A stretch of DNA of 64,000 nucleotides from the NCBI RefSeq assembly GCF_009362815.1, contig NZ_WHNX01000011.1, forward strand, positions 1 through 64,000, in the 5' to 3' direction. Positions within the stretch are counted from its first letter, which is position 1; every line of letters starts with the position of its first letter. The position numbers were made by a program, and so were the translations under genes. This DNA comes from Alkalibaculum sporogenes. Lineage in GTDB: Bacteria; Bacillota; Clostridia; Eubacteriales; Alkalibacteraceae. Shown here in pieces: positions 55,431 through 64,000 of the stretch. Below the pieces are notes generated by a model. That model was not told the DNA's origin, made no database searches, and saw only the letters and a program-made list of their open reading frames with translations.

Positions 55431-55988
55431 TTAGACTTCTAAAATTTCTATATTTTTTGCACTAATTATTTCATCAATTTTTTTTATCTCTTCGTCAGTG
55501 ATTTTTTGTATTTCTACTTCTACACTTTTTAGTTCGTCTTCGGTAATTAATCCTTCTTTTTCGGCATTTTTAAGTGCCGTATTAGTATTTCTACGTATAT
55601 TTCGTATAGCTACTTTAGATTCTTCACCTTGTTTTTTTGCCAATTTTACGAGTTCCTTACGTCTATCTTCTGTAAGTTGAGGTATTACTAACCTAATTAC
55701 TTTCCCATCATTGCCAGGATTAAAACCTAAATCGGATTTAATAATTGCTTTTTCAAGATCGGGTATTGATTTAGGATCCCAAGGTTGAACTAAAATCATT
55801 CTAGCTTCAGGGCACGATATATTTGCAAGTTGATTTAGAGGTGTAGGAGTACCGTAATACTCTACCATCACTCTATCTAGAATTTTCGGATTAGCTCTGC
55901 CAGCTCTAATTGAACTTAACTCTTCTTTAAGATTTTGAATAGCTTTCTCCATTTTAACCTTATTTTCATTTTTAATTTCTTTAATCAT
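55431..55988 (-). CDS. frr: Ribosome recycling factor
   Basis: A 185-residue RRF from ATG 55988 behind GGAGG. The upstream part of the frame (to 56030) overlaps pyrH coding sequence and is not used. Conserved: SIRAGRANPKILDRVMVEYY, LVQPWDPKSIPDLEKAI, IRNIRRNTN. It splits post-termination ribosomes together with EF-G. It lies 2 nt after pyrH. Confidence 0.95.
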   Translation of the reverse strand: MIKEIKNENKVKMEKAIQNLKEELSSIRAGRANPKILDRVMVEYYGTPTPLNQLANISCPEARMILVQPWDPKSIPDLEKAIIKSDLGFNPGNDGKVIRLVIPQLTEDRRKELVKLAKKQGEESKVAIRNIRRNTNTALKNAEKEGLITEDELKSVEVEIQKITDEEIKKIDEIISAKNIEILEV

Positions 55989-55990
55989 TT

Positions 55991-56710
<720 letters not shown>

Positions 56711-56754
56711 CTATTATCATACCATTTTATAGAAAATACTTAAATCAATTATTT

Positions 56755-56855
56755 TAAAAAAATAAACACAAAATGTAGATTTAAAGTATCGTTGGTTGAT
56801 ACTATTTCTTTGTCTGAACTTACGATTCAGACATTATTTTCTACATTTGTGTTTA
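56755..56855 (-). terminator. Branched (three-way-junction) terminator-like structure between tsf and pyrH
   Basis: The closing stem pairs AAACACAAAATGTAGA (56764-56779) with TCTACATTTGTGTTT (56840-56854): 15 bp with one bulge. Inside are two further hairpins, AGTATC-gttggtt-GATACT (56785/6-56803) and GTCTGAA-cttacga-TTCAGAC (56812-56832). On the minus strand the closing stem is followed by ATTTTTTTAAAA. It can end tsf transcripts or attenuate pyrH-frr. Confidence 0.7.
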
Positions 56856-56862
56856 GAGATTA

Positions 56863-57507
56863 CTATTTAATTTGATTAGCTACTTCTTCAGCGAAATTTT
56901 CTTGTTTCTTTTCTAAACCTTCACCCATTTGGAATCTAGCAAATCTTCTAATTTTAACGTTTTCTCCGATTATTGAAATCTTTTCATTTAATAGTTGTTG
57001 AATAGTCTTATCAGGATCTTTAACAAAAGCTTGTTCTAACAAACAAATTTCTTGATAATATTTTTTAATTCTTCCTTCAACCATTTTCTCTGCGATATTC
57101 TCTGGCTTGCCTTCATTTAAAGCTTGAGCTTTTAAAATAGATTTTTCTTTTTCGATTAGATCCTCTGAAACTTCTTCTTTAGATATATATAATGGATTAC
57201 TTGCCGCAATATGCATGGCAATATCTTTGACAAAAAGTTTAAAATCTTCATTTTTAGCAACGAAATCTGTTTCACAATTAACTTCTAATAAAACACCGAT
57301 TTTTCCACCAAGATGTATATAAGATTCTACTATACCTTCTGCGGCAATTCTACCAGATTTTTTAGAAGCTGCTGCTAATCCTTTTTCTCTTAAGAACTCT
57401 ATAGCTTTTTCCATATCATCATTACATTGTACCAACGCTTTTTTACAATCCATCATACCTGCGCCTGTTTTTTCTCTTAATTCTTTTACCGATTGAGCAC
57501 TAGCCAT
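56863..57507 (-). CDS. tsf: Elongation factor Ts
   Basis: A 214-residue EF-Ts, nucleotide exchange factor for EF-Tu. N-terminal UBA-like part ([20 protein letters not shown]), core with [19 protein letters not shown] and a C-terminal [20 protein letters not shown]. The length is of the short type with a single full core repeat. It has its own structured leader upstream and a branched terminator downstream. Confidence 0.96.
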   Translation of the reverse strand: MASAQSVKELREKTGAGMMDCKKALVQCNDDMEKAIEFLREKGLAAASKKSGRIAAEGIVESYIHLGGKIGVLLEVNCETDFVAKNEDFKLFVKDIAMHIAASNPLYISKEEVSEDLIEKEKSILKAQALNEGKPENIAEKMVEGRIKKYYQEICLLEQAFVKDPDKTIQQLLNEKISIIGENVKIRRFARFQMGEGLEKKQENFAEEVANQIK

Positions 57508-57539
57508 ATATATGACCTCCTATTTAAGTTTATTCATAA

Positions 57540-57608
57540 GTATACGCTGGCTAAAGAAATACCCAGCAAGTTTAGACTTAAGTCCTCATACTTAACAAAA
57601 ATGTTGGA
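57540..57608 (-). promoter_or_regulatory. Structured tsf leader
   Basis: In minus orientation the outer stem TAAGTAT/ATACTTA encloses the palindrome GACTTAAGTC and a hairpin GCTGG...CCAGC, ending just before the tsf SD (TAGGAGGTC). This could be a second three-way junction that regulates tsf separately from rpsB. Confidence 0.4.
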
Positions 57609-57711
57609 CTACTAGCGTTTTTATATTTAAAAAACAGCGCAACTTATATATTTACAAAATAATTAATTTCACTTATAACAATTTTTATATAAAAAATGAA
57701 TCACTATACGA

Positions 57712-57750
57712 TAAAAAGAAAGAAGCAAGGTATTATAACCTGACTTCTCC
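57712..57750 (-). terminator. rpsB terminator
   Basis: Stem AGAAG-AGGT type (AGAAGTCAGGT/ACCTTGCTTCT with one mismatch) followed on the minus strand by TTCTTTTTAT. It separates rpsB from tsf, which many genomes co-transcribe. Confidence 0.7.
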
Positions 57751-57759
57751 CTCAGTTGA

Positions 57760-58524
57760 CTACTTTAATGTAGAAGCAGCTATATCTTGTTCAGAAGAAA
57801 CTTCTTTTTCTTCTTTAATTACAGAGGATTCTTCGATTATAGCACCTTGTTTTGCTTCTAATACTGAATTTGCCATAGCCTCAGTTAAAAGATTAACTGC
57901 TCTGATAGCGTCATCATTACCAGGGATTATATAATCTATTTCGTCAGGATCGCAATTTGTATCTACAATTGCAACTACAGGAATACCAAGTTTTTGAGCT
58001 TCCATTATTGCGATTCTTTCTTTTTTAGGATCAACTACGAAAAGCGCTCCTGGGAGTTTTTTCATATCCTTAATTCCGCCTAAAAACTTTTCTAACTTAT
58101 CTCTTTCAGATTTAAGTTTGATTACTTCTTTTTTAGGAAGAACTTCAAATACTCCATCAGCTTCCATTGCTTCTAATTGATGTAATTTTTTGATTCTTTT
58201 GCTTATAGTATTGAAATTTGTTAAAGTACCACCTAACCATCTGTGATTAACGTAGAATCCACCACAACGAATTGCTTGGTTTTTAATAGCTTCTTGTGCT
58301 TGCTTTTTAGTACCTACAAATAAAATTTCTTTTCCTTCATCAACTACATCTCTTATAAATTCATAAGCTTTATCGATGAGTACTACAGTTTTTTGTAAGT
58401 CGATAATGTAAATTCCATTTCTTTCTGTGAAGATATATGGAGCCATTTTAGGATTCCATCTTCGTGTTTGGTGGCCAAAGTGTACACCAGCTTCTAATAA
58501 TTGTTTCATTGATACATATGCCAT
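57760..58524 (-). CDS. rpsB: 30S ribosomal protein S2
   Basis: A 254-residue S2 ([60 protein letters not shown]). The frame is open to 58554, but ATG 58524 follows TAGGAGGGT and gives the family start [13 protein letters not shown]. The extra ten codons cover the SD. Preceded by its own promoter and a leader of about 100 nt. Confidence 0.96.
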   Translation of the reverse strand: MAYVSMKQLLEAGVHFGHQTRRWNPKMAPYIFTERNGIYIIDLQKTVVLIDKAYEFIRDVVDEGKEILFVGTKKQAQEAIKNQAIRCGGFYVNHRWLGGTLTNFNTISKRIKKLHQLEAMEADGVFEVLPKKEVIKLKSERDKLEKFLGGIKDMKKLPGALFVVDPKKERIAIMEAQKLGIPVVAIVDTNCDPDEIDYIIPGNDDAIRAVNLLTEAMANSVLEAKQGAIIEESSVIKEEKEVSSEQDIAASTLK

Positions 58525-58659
58525 TTTTAATACCCTCCTAGGTTTTTCCTCCATCTAAGTCATCTGCTACACTTACCATTACGGCACCATGTGGAACATC
58601 CTTAAGATGTGCGTTCTATTTGCATTAGCAATTTTAACATAGTTTTCTACTCAAAGCAA
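58525..58659 (-). promoter_or_regulatory. rpsB promoter and leader
   Basis: TTGCTT (58654-58659), 17 nt and TAAAAT (58631-58636) on the minus strand. The leader contains short hairpins (ACATC-ttaag-GATGT) and a G-rich stretch before the SD. S2 autoregulates its mRNA in other bacteria; a similar function here is only a possibility. Confidence 0.5.
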
Positions 58660-58660
58660 G

Positions 58661-58698
58661 AAAAAAAAGCTAATAGCTATTAGTAACTAGCTTTTTTA
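58661..58698 (-). terminator. codY terminator
   Basis: Stem AAAAAAGCTA / TAGCTTTTTT with an inner TAATAGCTATTA pairing and eight T on the minus strand. Confidence 0.85.
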
Positions 58699-58778
58699 GA
58701 TATACTTTGGGTCTTATCATTTTAAAATAAGTGTTATGTGAAACTCACTGATAAATTGTACACTCTATACGATTACTG

Positions 58779-59567
58779 CTAATTTAAGGCCTTATCTAAT
58801 GTTTGGATAAGCTGGTTATTTAGTATTTTAATAAAAGTACCTTTCATTCCTAATGATCTTGTTTGAATTACACCTGCACTCTCTAATTTCCTTAGTGCAT
58901 TTACAATAACTGAACGTGTTATACCAACTCTATCGGCTATTTTACTTGCAACTAACATACCCTCGGTACCATTTAATTCTTTGAAAATATGCCCCATAGC
59001 TTCTAGTTCAGAATAAGATAAAGTGCTAATAGCCATTTGAACAACATTTTTATGTCGAGATTCTTGTTCTAAATCACGATTTTTTATACGCATCATTTCC
59101 ATACCCACAACAGTTGCAGATACCTCTGCCACAACTAAATCTTCTGTAAGAAAACTATTTTTAAATTTAGAGAGTACTAAAGTACCAAGTCTTTCTCCTC
59201 CTGCATTTATGGGAACATATGTAGAATATCGATTTCCATCAAATGGACATCGAATAGTACTATCGTACACACATAAAGGATCGATTTCTTTTTTATTAGA
59301 TAAAGTCTCAGCATATAGATTAATTATATTTGTGAAGCTTTCGGGAAACATAGTTCCCTCAGCTTCTAATGTAGATATGTTTAATTCACAAGTGAATGTT
59401 TTTGTAAAGGAATGACCAAGTAACTTGCCATCTTTATCTGCAATATATACATTGCACTCCATTACTTCACTTAGAATATCACTTAGTCTTGAAAATGTTT
59501 GTGAGTCATTTCCTGACAATTGCAAAACTTTATTTACTTTTCGTATTTTTTCTAGAAGTATTAACAT
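58779..59567 (-). CDS. codY: GTP-sensing global regulator CodY
   Basis: A 262-residue CodY. The N-terminal GAF domain (about 1-155; LSGNDSQTFSRLSDILSEVM; GTMFPESFTNIINLY) binds branched-chain amino acids. The C-terminal winged helix is ASKIADRVGITRSVIVNALR. It represses nutrient-limitation genes when GTP and Ile/Leu/Val are high. It lies downstream of hslVU, the standard Firmicutes order, and has its own terminator. Confidence 0.96.
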   Translation of the reverse strand: MLILLEKIRKVNKVLQLSGNDSQTFSRLSDILSEVMECNVYIADKDGKLLGHSFTKTFTCELNISTLEAEGTMFPESFTNIINLYAETLSNKKEIDPLCVYDSTIRCPFDGNRYSTYVPINAGGERLGTLVLSKFKNSFLTEDLVVAEVSATVVGMEMMRIKNRDLEQESRHKNVVQMAISTLSYSELEAMGHIFKELNGTEGMLVASKIADRVGITRSVIVNALRKLESAGVIQTRSLGMKGTFIKILNNQLIQTLDKALN

Positions 59568-59592
59568 TTTATTTTATGATACCTCCAATTTA

Positions 59593-60996
59593 TTATAAAA
59601 TATACTTTCTCATGTCCTTGTAATGATTCGCTTTATTGAAAATAGTTTTTACATAATCTACTGTAATAGCAAACTCATCTTGATCATAATCTGGAGCAAA
59701 ATATGAAATTTCTTCAACCAATTTTTCTATAACAGTATGAAGTCTTCTAGCGCCAATATTTTCTTGTTGTTCATTGAGATACATGGCAATATGAGATATT
59801 TCTATAATAGCATCTTCATCAAAAATAAGCTCTATATTTTCTGTTTTTAAAAGTTGCTTGTATTGTTTTATAACTGCATTTTCTGGCTTGGTTAAAATAC
59901 TAATAAAGTGTTCTGATGTTAAATTAGTTAAGTTTACACTTATAGGAAATCTGCCTTGAAGTTCTGGAATTAGATCCGAAACTTTACTTACATGAAATGC
60001 ACCTGCTCCAATAAATAATACATGATCTGTATTTACAGGTCCATACTTAGTTGTAACAGTTGATCCTTCTACAATTGGAAGAATATCACGCTGTACACCT
60101 TCTCTAGATACATCTGGACCACTTTTATTTCCTTGCCCAGCTATCTTATCTATCTCATCTAAAAATATAATTCCATTTTCTTCTGCTTCTCTTATACCTT
60201 CAGAAATTACTGTATCCATGTCTATTAAGTTTTGAGCTTCTTGTTGTATTAATATTTCTCTTGCTTCTTTAATCGGAAGTTTTCTTTTTTTAGTCTTCTT
60301 TGGCAAAATACCACCAAGCATATCGTTGATATTCGCAGACATATCATCTGTGTTCATTCCCGCTAAGATACCTATAGGTGACGATGAATTATCTTCAATT
60401 TCTACTTCAACAATTTCATTTTCTAATTCGCCATTTTTAAGTTTTTGGGCCATGCTTTTTTGCTCTTCTTTTATTACTTCGATATTCTCATCAGAAGTGT
60501 TAACTTCATCTGTATCATCATCATCGTTATTGAATAACATATCGAAAGGATTTTTGGTTTTTTTATTTTTTTTAGGCATTGGTCTTAATAATTCTATAAT
60601 TCTATCTTCAGCATTCTCTTTTGCCTTACCTTTTACATTTTCCATGTGTTTTTCTTTAACATTTCTAATTGATGTATTGACTAGATCACGCACCATAGAT
60701 TCAACATCTCTTCCAACATAACCTACCTCTGTAAATTTTGTAGCTTCTACTTTGACAAAAGGTGCATCTACTAGTTTGGCTAGTCTTCTAGCAATTTCAG
60801 TTTTTCCTACACCTGTAGGTCCAATTAGAATGATATTTTTAGGCGTAATTTCTTTTTGCATTTCTCTAGGCAATTTACTTCTTCTGTATCGATTTCTAAG
60901 AGCAATTGCTACCACTTTTTTAGCCTCTTCTTGGCCGATAATATATCTATCAAGTTCTTGGACAATTTGCCTTGGAGTTAAATTATTCATAGTCAC
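59593..60996 (-). CDS. hslU: HslU ATPase subunit of the HslUV protease
   Basis: A 467-residue AAA+ unfoldase (ClpY). Start MTMNNLTPRQIVQELDRYII, Walker A GPTGVGKTEIARRLAK, the pore motif VGYVGRDVE and Walker B GIIFLDEIDKIAG. The I domain (about 105-235) is acidic. It feeds substrates to HslV. It lies 5 nt after hslV and 25 nt before codY. Confidence 0.96.
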   Translation of the reverse strand: MTMNNLTPRQIVQELDRYIIGQEEAKKVVAIALRNRYRRSKLPREMQKEITPKNIILIGPTGVGKTEIARRLAKLVDAPFVKVEATKFTEVGYVGRDVESMVRDLVNTSIRNVKEKHMENVKGKAKENAEDRIIELLRPMPKKNKKTKNPFDMLFNNDDDDTDEVNTSDENIEVIKEEQKSMAQKLKNGELENEIVEVEIEDNSSSPIGILAGMNTDDMSANINDMLGGILPKKTKKRKLPIKEAREILIQQEAQNLIDMDTVISEGIREAEENGIIFLDEIDKIAGQGNKSGPDVSREGVQRDILPIVEGSTVTTKYGPVNTDHVLFIGAGAFHVSKVSDLIPELQGRFPISVNLTNLTSEHFISILTKPENAVIKQYKQLLKTENIELIFDEDAIIEISHIAMYLNEQQENIGARRLHTVIEKLVEEISYFAPDYDQDEFAITVDYVKTIFNKANHYKDMRKYIL

Positions 60997-61001
60997 ACTC
61001 C

Positions 61002-61541
61002 TTATAATTCTTCTACTATTATATTAGCATTAGTATATACACAAATTTCTGAAGCAACTTTCAAACCTTCATAAGCAATCTCTCTTGCTTTTAAATTAGA
61101 ATGAGCAAGTAATGCTCTTCCAGCAGAAAGTGCATAATTACCGCCAGAACCGATTGCCATAATACCATCATCGGGCTCTATTACCTCACCATTACCAGAT
61201 ATTAAAAACATATTGTCTTTATCCATTACAATTAAAAGAGCTTCTAGTTTTCTAAGCACCTTATCAGATCGCCATTCTTTTGCAAGTTCAACTGATGCTC
61301 TAAGAATATTTCCTGAGTATTCTTCTAGTTTTCCCTCGAATTTTTCGCTTAGAGTAAAGGCATCGGCGACTGAACCTGCGAATCCTAATAATACTTTATC
61401 GTTAAATATTCTCTTTATCTTTTTTGCAGAATTTTTCATAACTGTTTTTTCACCCATAGTCACTTGACCATCTCCAGCTATTGCACATTCTCCATCTTTT
61501 CTAACTGCTAAAATAGTGGTAGCATGAAACATAAAATTCAC
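61002..61541 (-). CDS. hslV: HslV peptidase subunit of the HslUV protease
   Basis: A 179-residue proteasome-beta-like peptidase (ClpQ). The N terminus is [20 protein letters not shown], with the catalytic Thr exposed after processing; [20 protein letters not shown] and [20 protein letters not shown] follow. An ATG three codons inside (61532) is also possible. First gene of hslV-hslU-codY; xerC and topA-type genes usually upstream are not in the window, where an IS remnant begins. Confidence 0.95.
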   Translation of the reverse strand: MNFMFHATTILAVRKDGECAIAGDGQVTMGEKTVMKNSAKKIKRIFNDKVLLGFAGSVADAFTLSEKFEGKLEEYSGNILRASVELAKEWRSDKVLRKLEALLIVMDKDNMFLISGNGEVIEPDDGIMAIGSGGNYALSAGRALLAHSNLKAREIAYEGLKVASEICVYTNANIIVEEL

Positions 61542-61769
61542 CTCATTTAATTATTAGTTTTAAGCCTAACATACTTTAGTTTAATTGGCAATAAGGAGTC
61601 GATACATAATGTTAAGGCCTATTTTGGTCATTCTAATGACTGGTTTTTGACCAAGTTTATTCTATAGTATGCTTTTGATCTAAGATTGATGTTATCAAAG
61701 CATTAAATAACAAAATAATAACTACTTTGACAAAATATTATAAGCAATTTTAAGATTTAATAAAAGAAA
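61542..61769. other. Region upstream of hslV
   Basis: No gene. It contains a plausible hslV promoter area on the minus strand and borders the IS30 remnant. No repeat copy is recognised. Confidence 0.3.
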
Positions 61770-62101
61770 CGCGAACATATAGTATTGTAGAGGGATACCG
61801 CGGAAAGTATTTTTTTTCTATGATGTTTAAAAGTTGCTTTAACACTTATTTTTTGCTGGAATCGAAGACTCAAAGTGAAGTACAAAGATTGATGGATTGC
61901 AGAATTGTTTGGAGAAGAATTATTTTGTAGTTGTTTGAGGTTACTCTTACAGATGGTGTGACTAAATTTCAAAATCCCATCATACTTAAATACACAAATC
62001 AAGGTATAATGAGTACTAATATCTTTTACCGTGATCCATACAGTTCTTGGCAAAATGCTTGAAAAGAATCATGAATACATCCCTGCTTGCTCAAATGAAT
62101 A
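61770..62101 (+). pseudogene. IS30-family transposase catalytic-core remnant
   Basis: Plus-strand translation in shifting frames gives SIVEGYRGKYFFSMMFKSC, FLLESKTQSEVQRLMD, VTLTDGVTKFQNPIILKYTN, NIFYRDPYSSWQNA and LEKNHEYI. These are the DDE domain blocks of IS30 transposases (family pattern: MDSVEG..GGK; LTDNGTEF; FYCDP..SWQKG..EKNHEYI). At least three frameshifts are present, and the first Asp is lost. It has neither N nor C terminus, so it is the piece complementary to the remnant at 1-746. Confidence 0.75.
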
Positions 62102-62216
62102 GGATTATTACTAAAGTAACAATCCTATTCGAAAAAACAATGATAATGGCTTTCAAATAATAGCAAAATATTAGAATCTCCAGAGGATATATGTATGTTT
62201 TATAAAACAATTAATA

Positions 62217-63608
62217 TTATTCAGTGGTTATTGCTTTAGAAGTTTTTAATTTAGCCTCATTTTCTTTTGCGTACCTTTCACAGTCACTGTCTTTCAACTT
62301 ATATCCAAAGAATAAAATTCCAGCTGCAATGAGCGCTAATACTCCCGGAAGCCCACCGAATAAATACATAAATTTAGTCGCAAATTCCGCAGTTGGTATC
62401 ATGCCCGGAGTATACCCAATTAATGCGAGTCCGTATGCACCAAGCGCACCACCCAATGCCATGCCAATTTTGATAGGCATATTGCCCATGGCCAAGGCAA
62501 CAGCTCTATTATCTTTATTGGTTTTCCAATATCCGTATTCGCCGCAATCTAGGAAATACAATTGCCCAAAACTCATAAAGAAGTACATACCCACCGTATA
62601 AGCACATGCTAAGATAATATAGATCGCGAAAGAGTTGGCTCCGAAAAATGCAATACCGAAGCACATGACTGCATATGTTAGCATTCCGACGACCATAGCA
62701 GTTTTTTTGCCTAACTTGGTACCAACTTTAGGGCCGATGAGACTACCCACAAATCCGAAAATTCCCGTAATGGTCATAGCTAGTGCCATTAGTGTTAAAT
62801 TGCCAAGAACAAACATAAAGTAGAAGGCCATAATCGCCATGACAACTTGACCTGCCGTTTGGAATAATATCTGACCTAATAAAAGTATTAACAATTGTCC
62901 ATTGGTAAAGACAGATTTGACCATATCGCCCAGCGTGACTACTGGCATACCTGGAGCATTTTTCAGTTGACCCTGATCGTAGGGTTTGGAAACATTGATA
63001 ATCAGTGTTGCGCCTATGAAGAAAATTATAGCTCCAGTGGTTGCTACAATAGAAAAGGCGTAGGTAGGACCAACAATTGGTGTAATTAGATCGACTGCAG
63101 GAAGTGCCGCAGCAGAAATAACAATCGCACCTATTGCTGAAAATTGAGCGTTTCGAAATGAGAGTCTGTTACGATCTTCAAAGGATGGCCCTGCAATCAT
63201 TGAAATAACTCCGAATTGTGCTGGAGCCAAATAATCCATTGATCCATGCAATCCTAAATATCCCACAAAAACTATAATAACACGTGCAGCCATTGGAAGT
63301 GCAGTTGTGTTTAAAAATTGCATGATGATACCCACAAGAACGACCCAACGAAGAATTTTAAACCAAGAACGGTATTTCCCGCTTTTCATTTTTGTTCTTT
63401 CGATGACTCCTCCAGCTGTTAGTCCAATAAAAAAATCAATGATTCGCGCTACCAAAAGAATCGTTCCCATCAGTGCTGCGCTCATCCCCAGATGTTCAGT
63501 CATAAAAAGTGTAATATACATCATTGGGACCATGATACCAAGCATTAATGTGAATCCATAACTACCAAATTTGTTGACTTCAGAATTAGTAAGTTTTTCT
63601 CGTTCCAT
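62217..63608 (-). CDS. GPH-family (MelB-like) sugar:cation symporter
   Basis: A 463-residue transporter with about 12 helices. GPH/MFS_2 features: the first-helix region and cytoplasmic loop ARIIDFFIGLTAGGVIERTK-MKSGKYRSWF, with the Asp used in cation binding in MelB, and loops such as SLIGPKVGTKLGKKTAMVVG. The substrate is probably a glycoside or uronide. No sugar enzyme gene lies within the window, so the partner, if any, is beyond 64 kb. Base composition is slightly higher in GC than that of its neighbours, which may point to transfer. Confidence 0.85.
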   Translation of the reverse strand: MEREKLTNSEVNKFGSYGFTLMLGIMVPMMYITLFMTEHLGMSAALMGTILLVARIIDFFIGLTAGGVIERTKMKSGKYRSWFKILRWVVLVGIIMQFLNTTALPMAARVIIVFVGYLGLHGSMDYLAPAQFGVISMIAGPSFEDRNRLSFRNAQFSAIGAIVISAAALPAVDLITPIVGPTYAFSIVATTGAIIFFIGATLIINVSKPYDQGQLKNAPGMPVVTLGDMVKSVFTNGQLLILLLGQILFQTAGQVVMAIMAFYFMFVLGNLTLMALAMTITGIFGFVGSLIGPKVGTKLGKKTAMVVGMLTYAVMCFGIAFFGANSFAIYIILACAYTVGMYFFMSFGQLYFLDCGEYGYWKTNKDNRAVALAMGNMPIKIGMALGGALGAYGLALIGYTPGMIPTAEFATKFMYLFGGLPGVLALIAAGILFFGYKLKDSDCERYAKENEAKLKTSKAITTE

Positions 63609-64000
63609 AATATATTCCTACCTTTCAATTTTTTCTAATTTGATTTACTGCTATATTTTTTGAACCAAATTAGTATCTAATGAACTTCTCAGATCGATTA
63701 AATTAGTCCTTTAAATAAAAGCTTGTGCACAGCTTTTATTTTGCAAGATGAAAGTATCTATAGATAAAAATATGTATATGGATAATTAACTATCCCTAGA
63801 TAATTGATTAAGTGGTACCACGATCACTGAATGCAAGACAATTATATATATGACGCTATTTACAAAATTATTCGTGTAAATTTCTAATATATATCACGGT
63901 TCAAAATGATAATCATGAAACCCACAGATTGTGATACAAACTTTTTAACTTCCTGAATATATAGTGGAGTGGTGTATTTTAATACATAGAAATTTCCCTC
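63609..64000. promoter_or_regulatory. Upstream region of the GPH transporter with three palindromes
   Basis: Inverted repeats: ATAAAAGCT-tgtgcac-AGCTTTTAT (63715-63739), the perfect 12-mer TATCTATAGATA (63755-63766) and GGATAATTAACTATCC (63780-63795; one mismatched pair). They suggest operators for a sugar-responsive repressor encoded elsewhere. I could not fix a promoter. No ORF is seen to the window end. Confidence 0.45.

Noticed and set aside
58525-58660. T-box leader upstream of rpsB
   Set aside because: No T-box consensus and no antiterminator/terminator pair; the hairpin nearby is the codY terminator.
61757-62053. 98-codon minus-strand ORF as a gene
   Set aside because: The opposite strand contains recognisable IS30 catalytic-domain blocks, the ORF has no SD, and its product is not protein-like.

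Overview
The window is AT-rich, and its gene content is that of a low-GC Gram-positive anaerobe of the class Clostridia (Bacillota). The evidence is CodY, a PolC-type polymerase III, RNase Y, YmdB, HslUV, short NusA, YlxQ/YlxR, a BusR-type regulator, class-typical SD sequences and many TTG/GTG starts. The gene order resembles Lachnospirales-type Clostridia, but I cannot name a genus from the sequence alone.

Region 1 (1 to about 13.6 kb) is accessory. It opens with a broken IS30-family transposase whose catalytic core is deleted. Next come an orphan sigma factor followed by a YbfG-like peptidoglycan-binding/glycosidase-like protein, two tandem YcxB-like membrane proteins, a BlaR1/BlaI-type pair with a clear promoter/operator, an unrecognised protein, a GyrI-like gene whose 3' end is replaced by a cruciform sequence, an ECF sigma/anti-sigma pair, an intact tyrosine recombinase and a second recombinase that has lost its catalytic C terminus, then tRNA-Trp.

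Region 2 (about 13.6 to 61.5 kb) is almost entirely on the minus strand and is the conserved clostridial core. In transcription order it runs: hslV-hslU-codY; rpsB; tsf; pyrH-frr; uppS-cdsA-rseP-ispG-mgtC-polC; rimP-nusA-ylxR-ylxQ-infB-rbfA-nrnA-truB-ribF; rpsO-pnp; dut; ylmC-dapG; tepA; a busR and opuA(ABC) osmolyte cassette; ftsK-rimO-pgsA; a zinc-ribbon membrane protein and a flavin reductase; cinA; recA (with an SOS box); rny-ymdB; PHP-padR-aspC-purB; and an orphan GntR regulator. The genes usually seen between cdsA and rseP (dxr) and between recA and rny (recX) are absent here.

Region 3 (about 61.6 to 64 kb) holds a second IS30 remnant, consisting only of the catalytic-core part missing from the first one, and a GPH-family sugar transporter with palindromes in its upstream region.

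The most interesting non-coding signals are: (a) a family of dispersed hairpin repeats with a partly conserved loop but unrelated, self-complementary arms, several sitting directly after intrinsic terminators of tRNA-Trp, pnp, purB and frr; (b) an AGTAAC-N22-GTTACT inverted site at the opuA start site next to a busR gene, which also looks like a terminator hairpin; (c) a branched three-way-junction structure ending in a U-run between tsf and pyrH; (d) perfect palindromes placed within the blaI and gntR promoters. Corrected start sites are proposed for opuAA, opuAB, pnp, infB, rimP, frr and rpsB.
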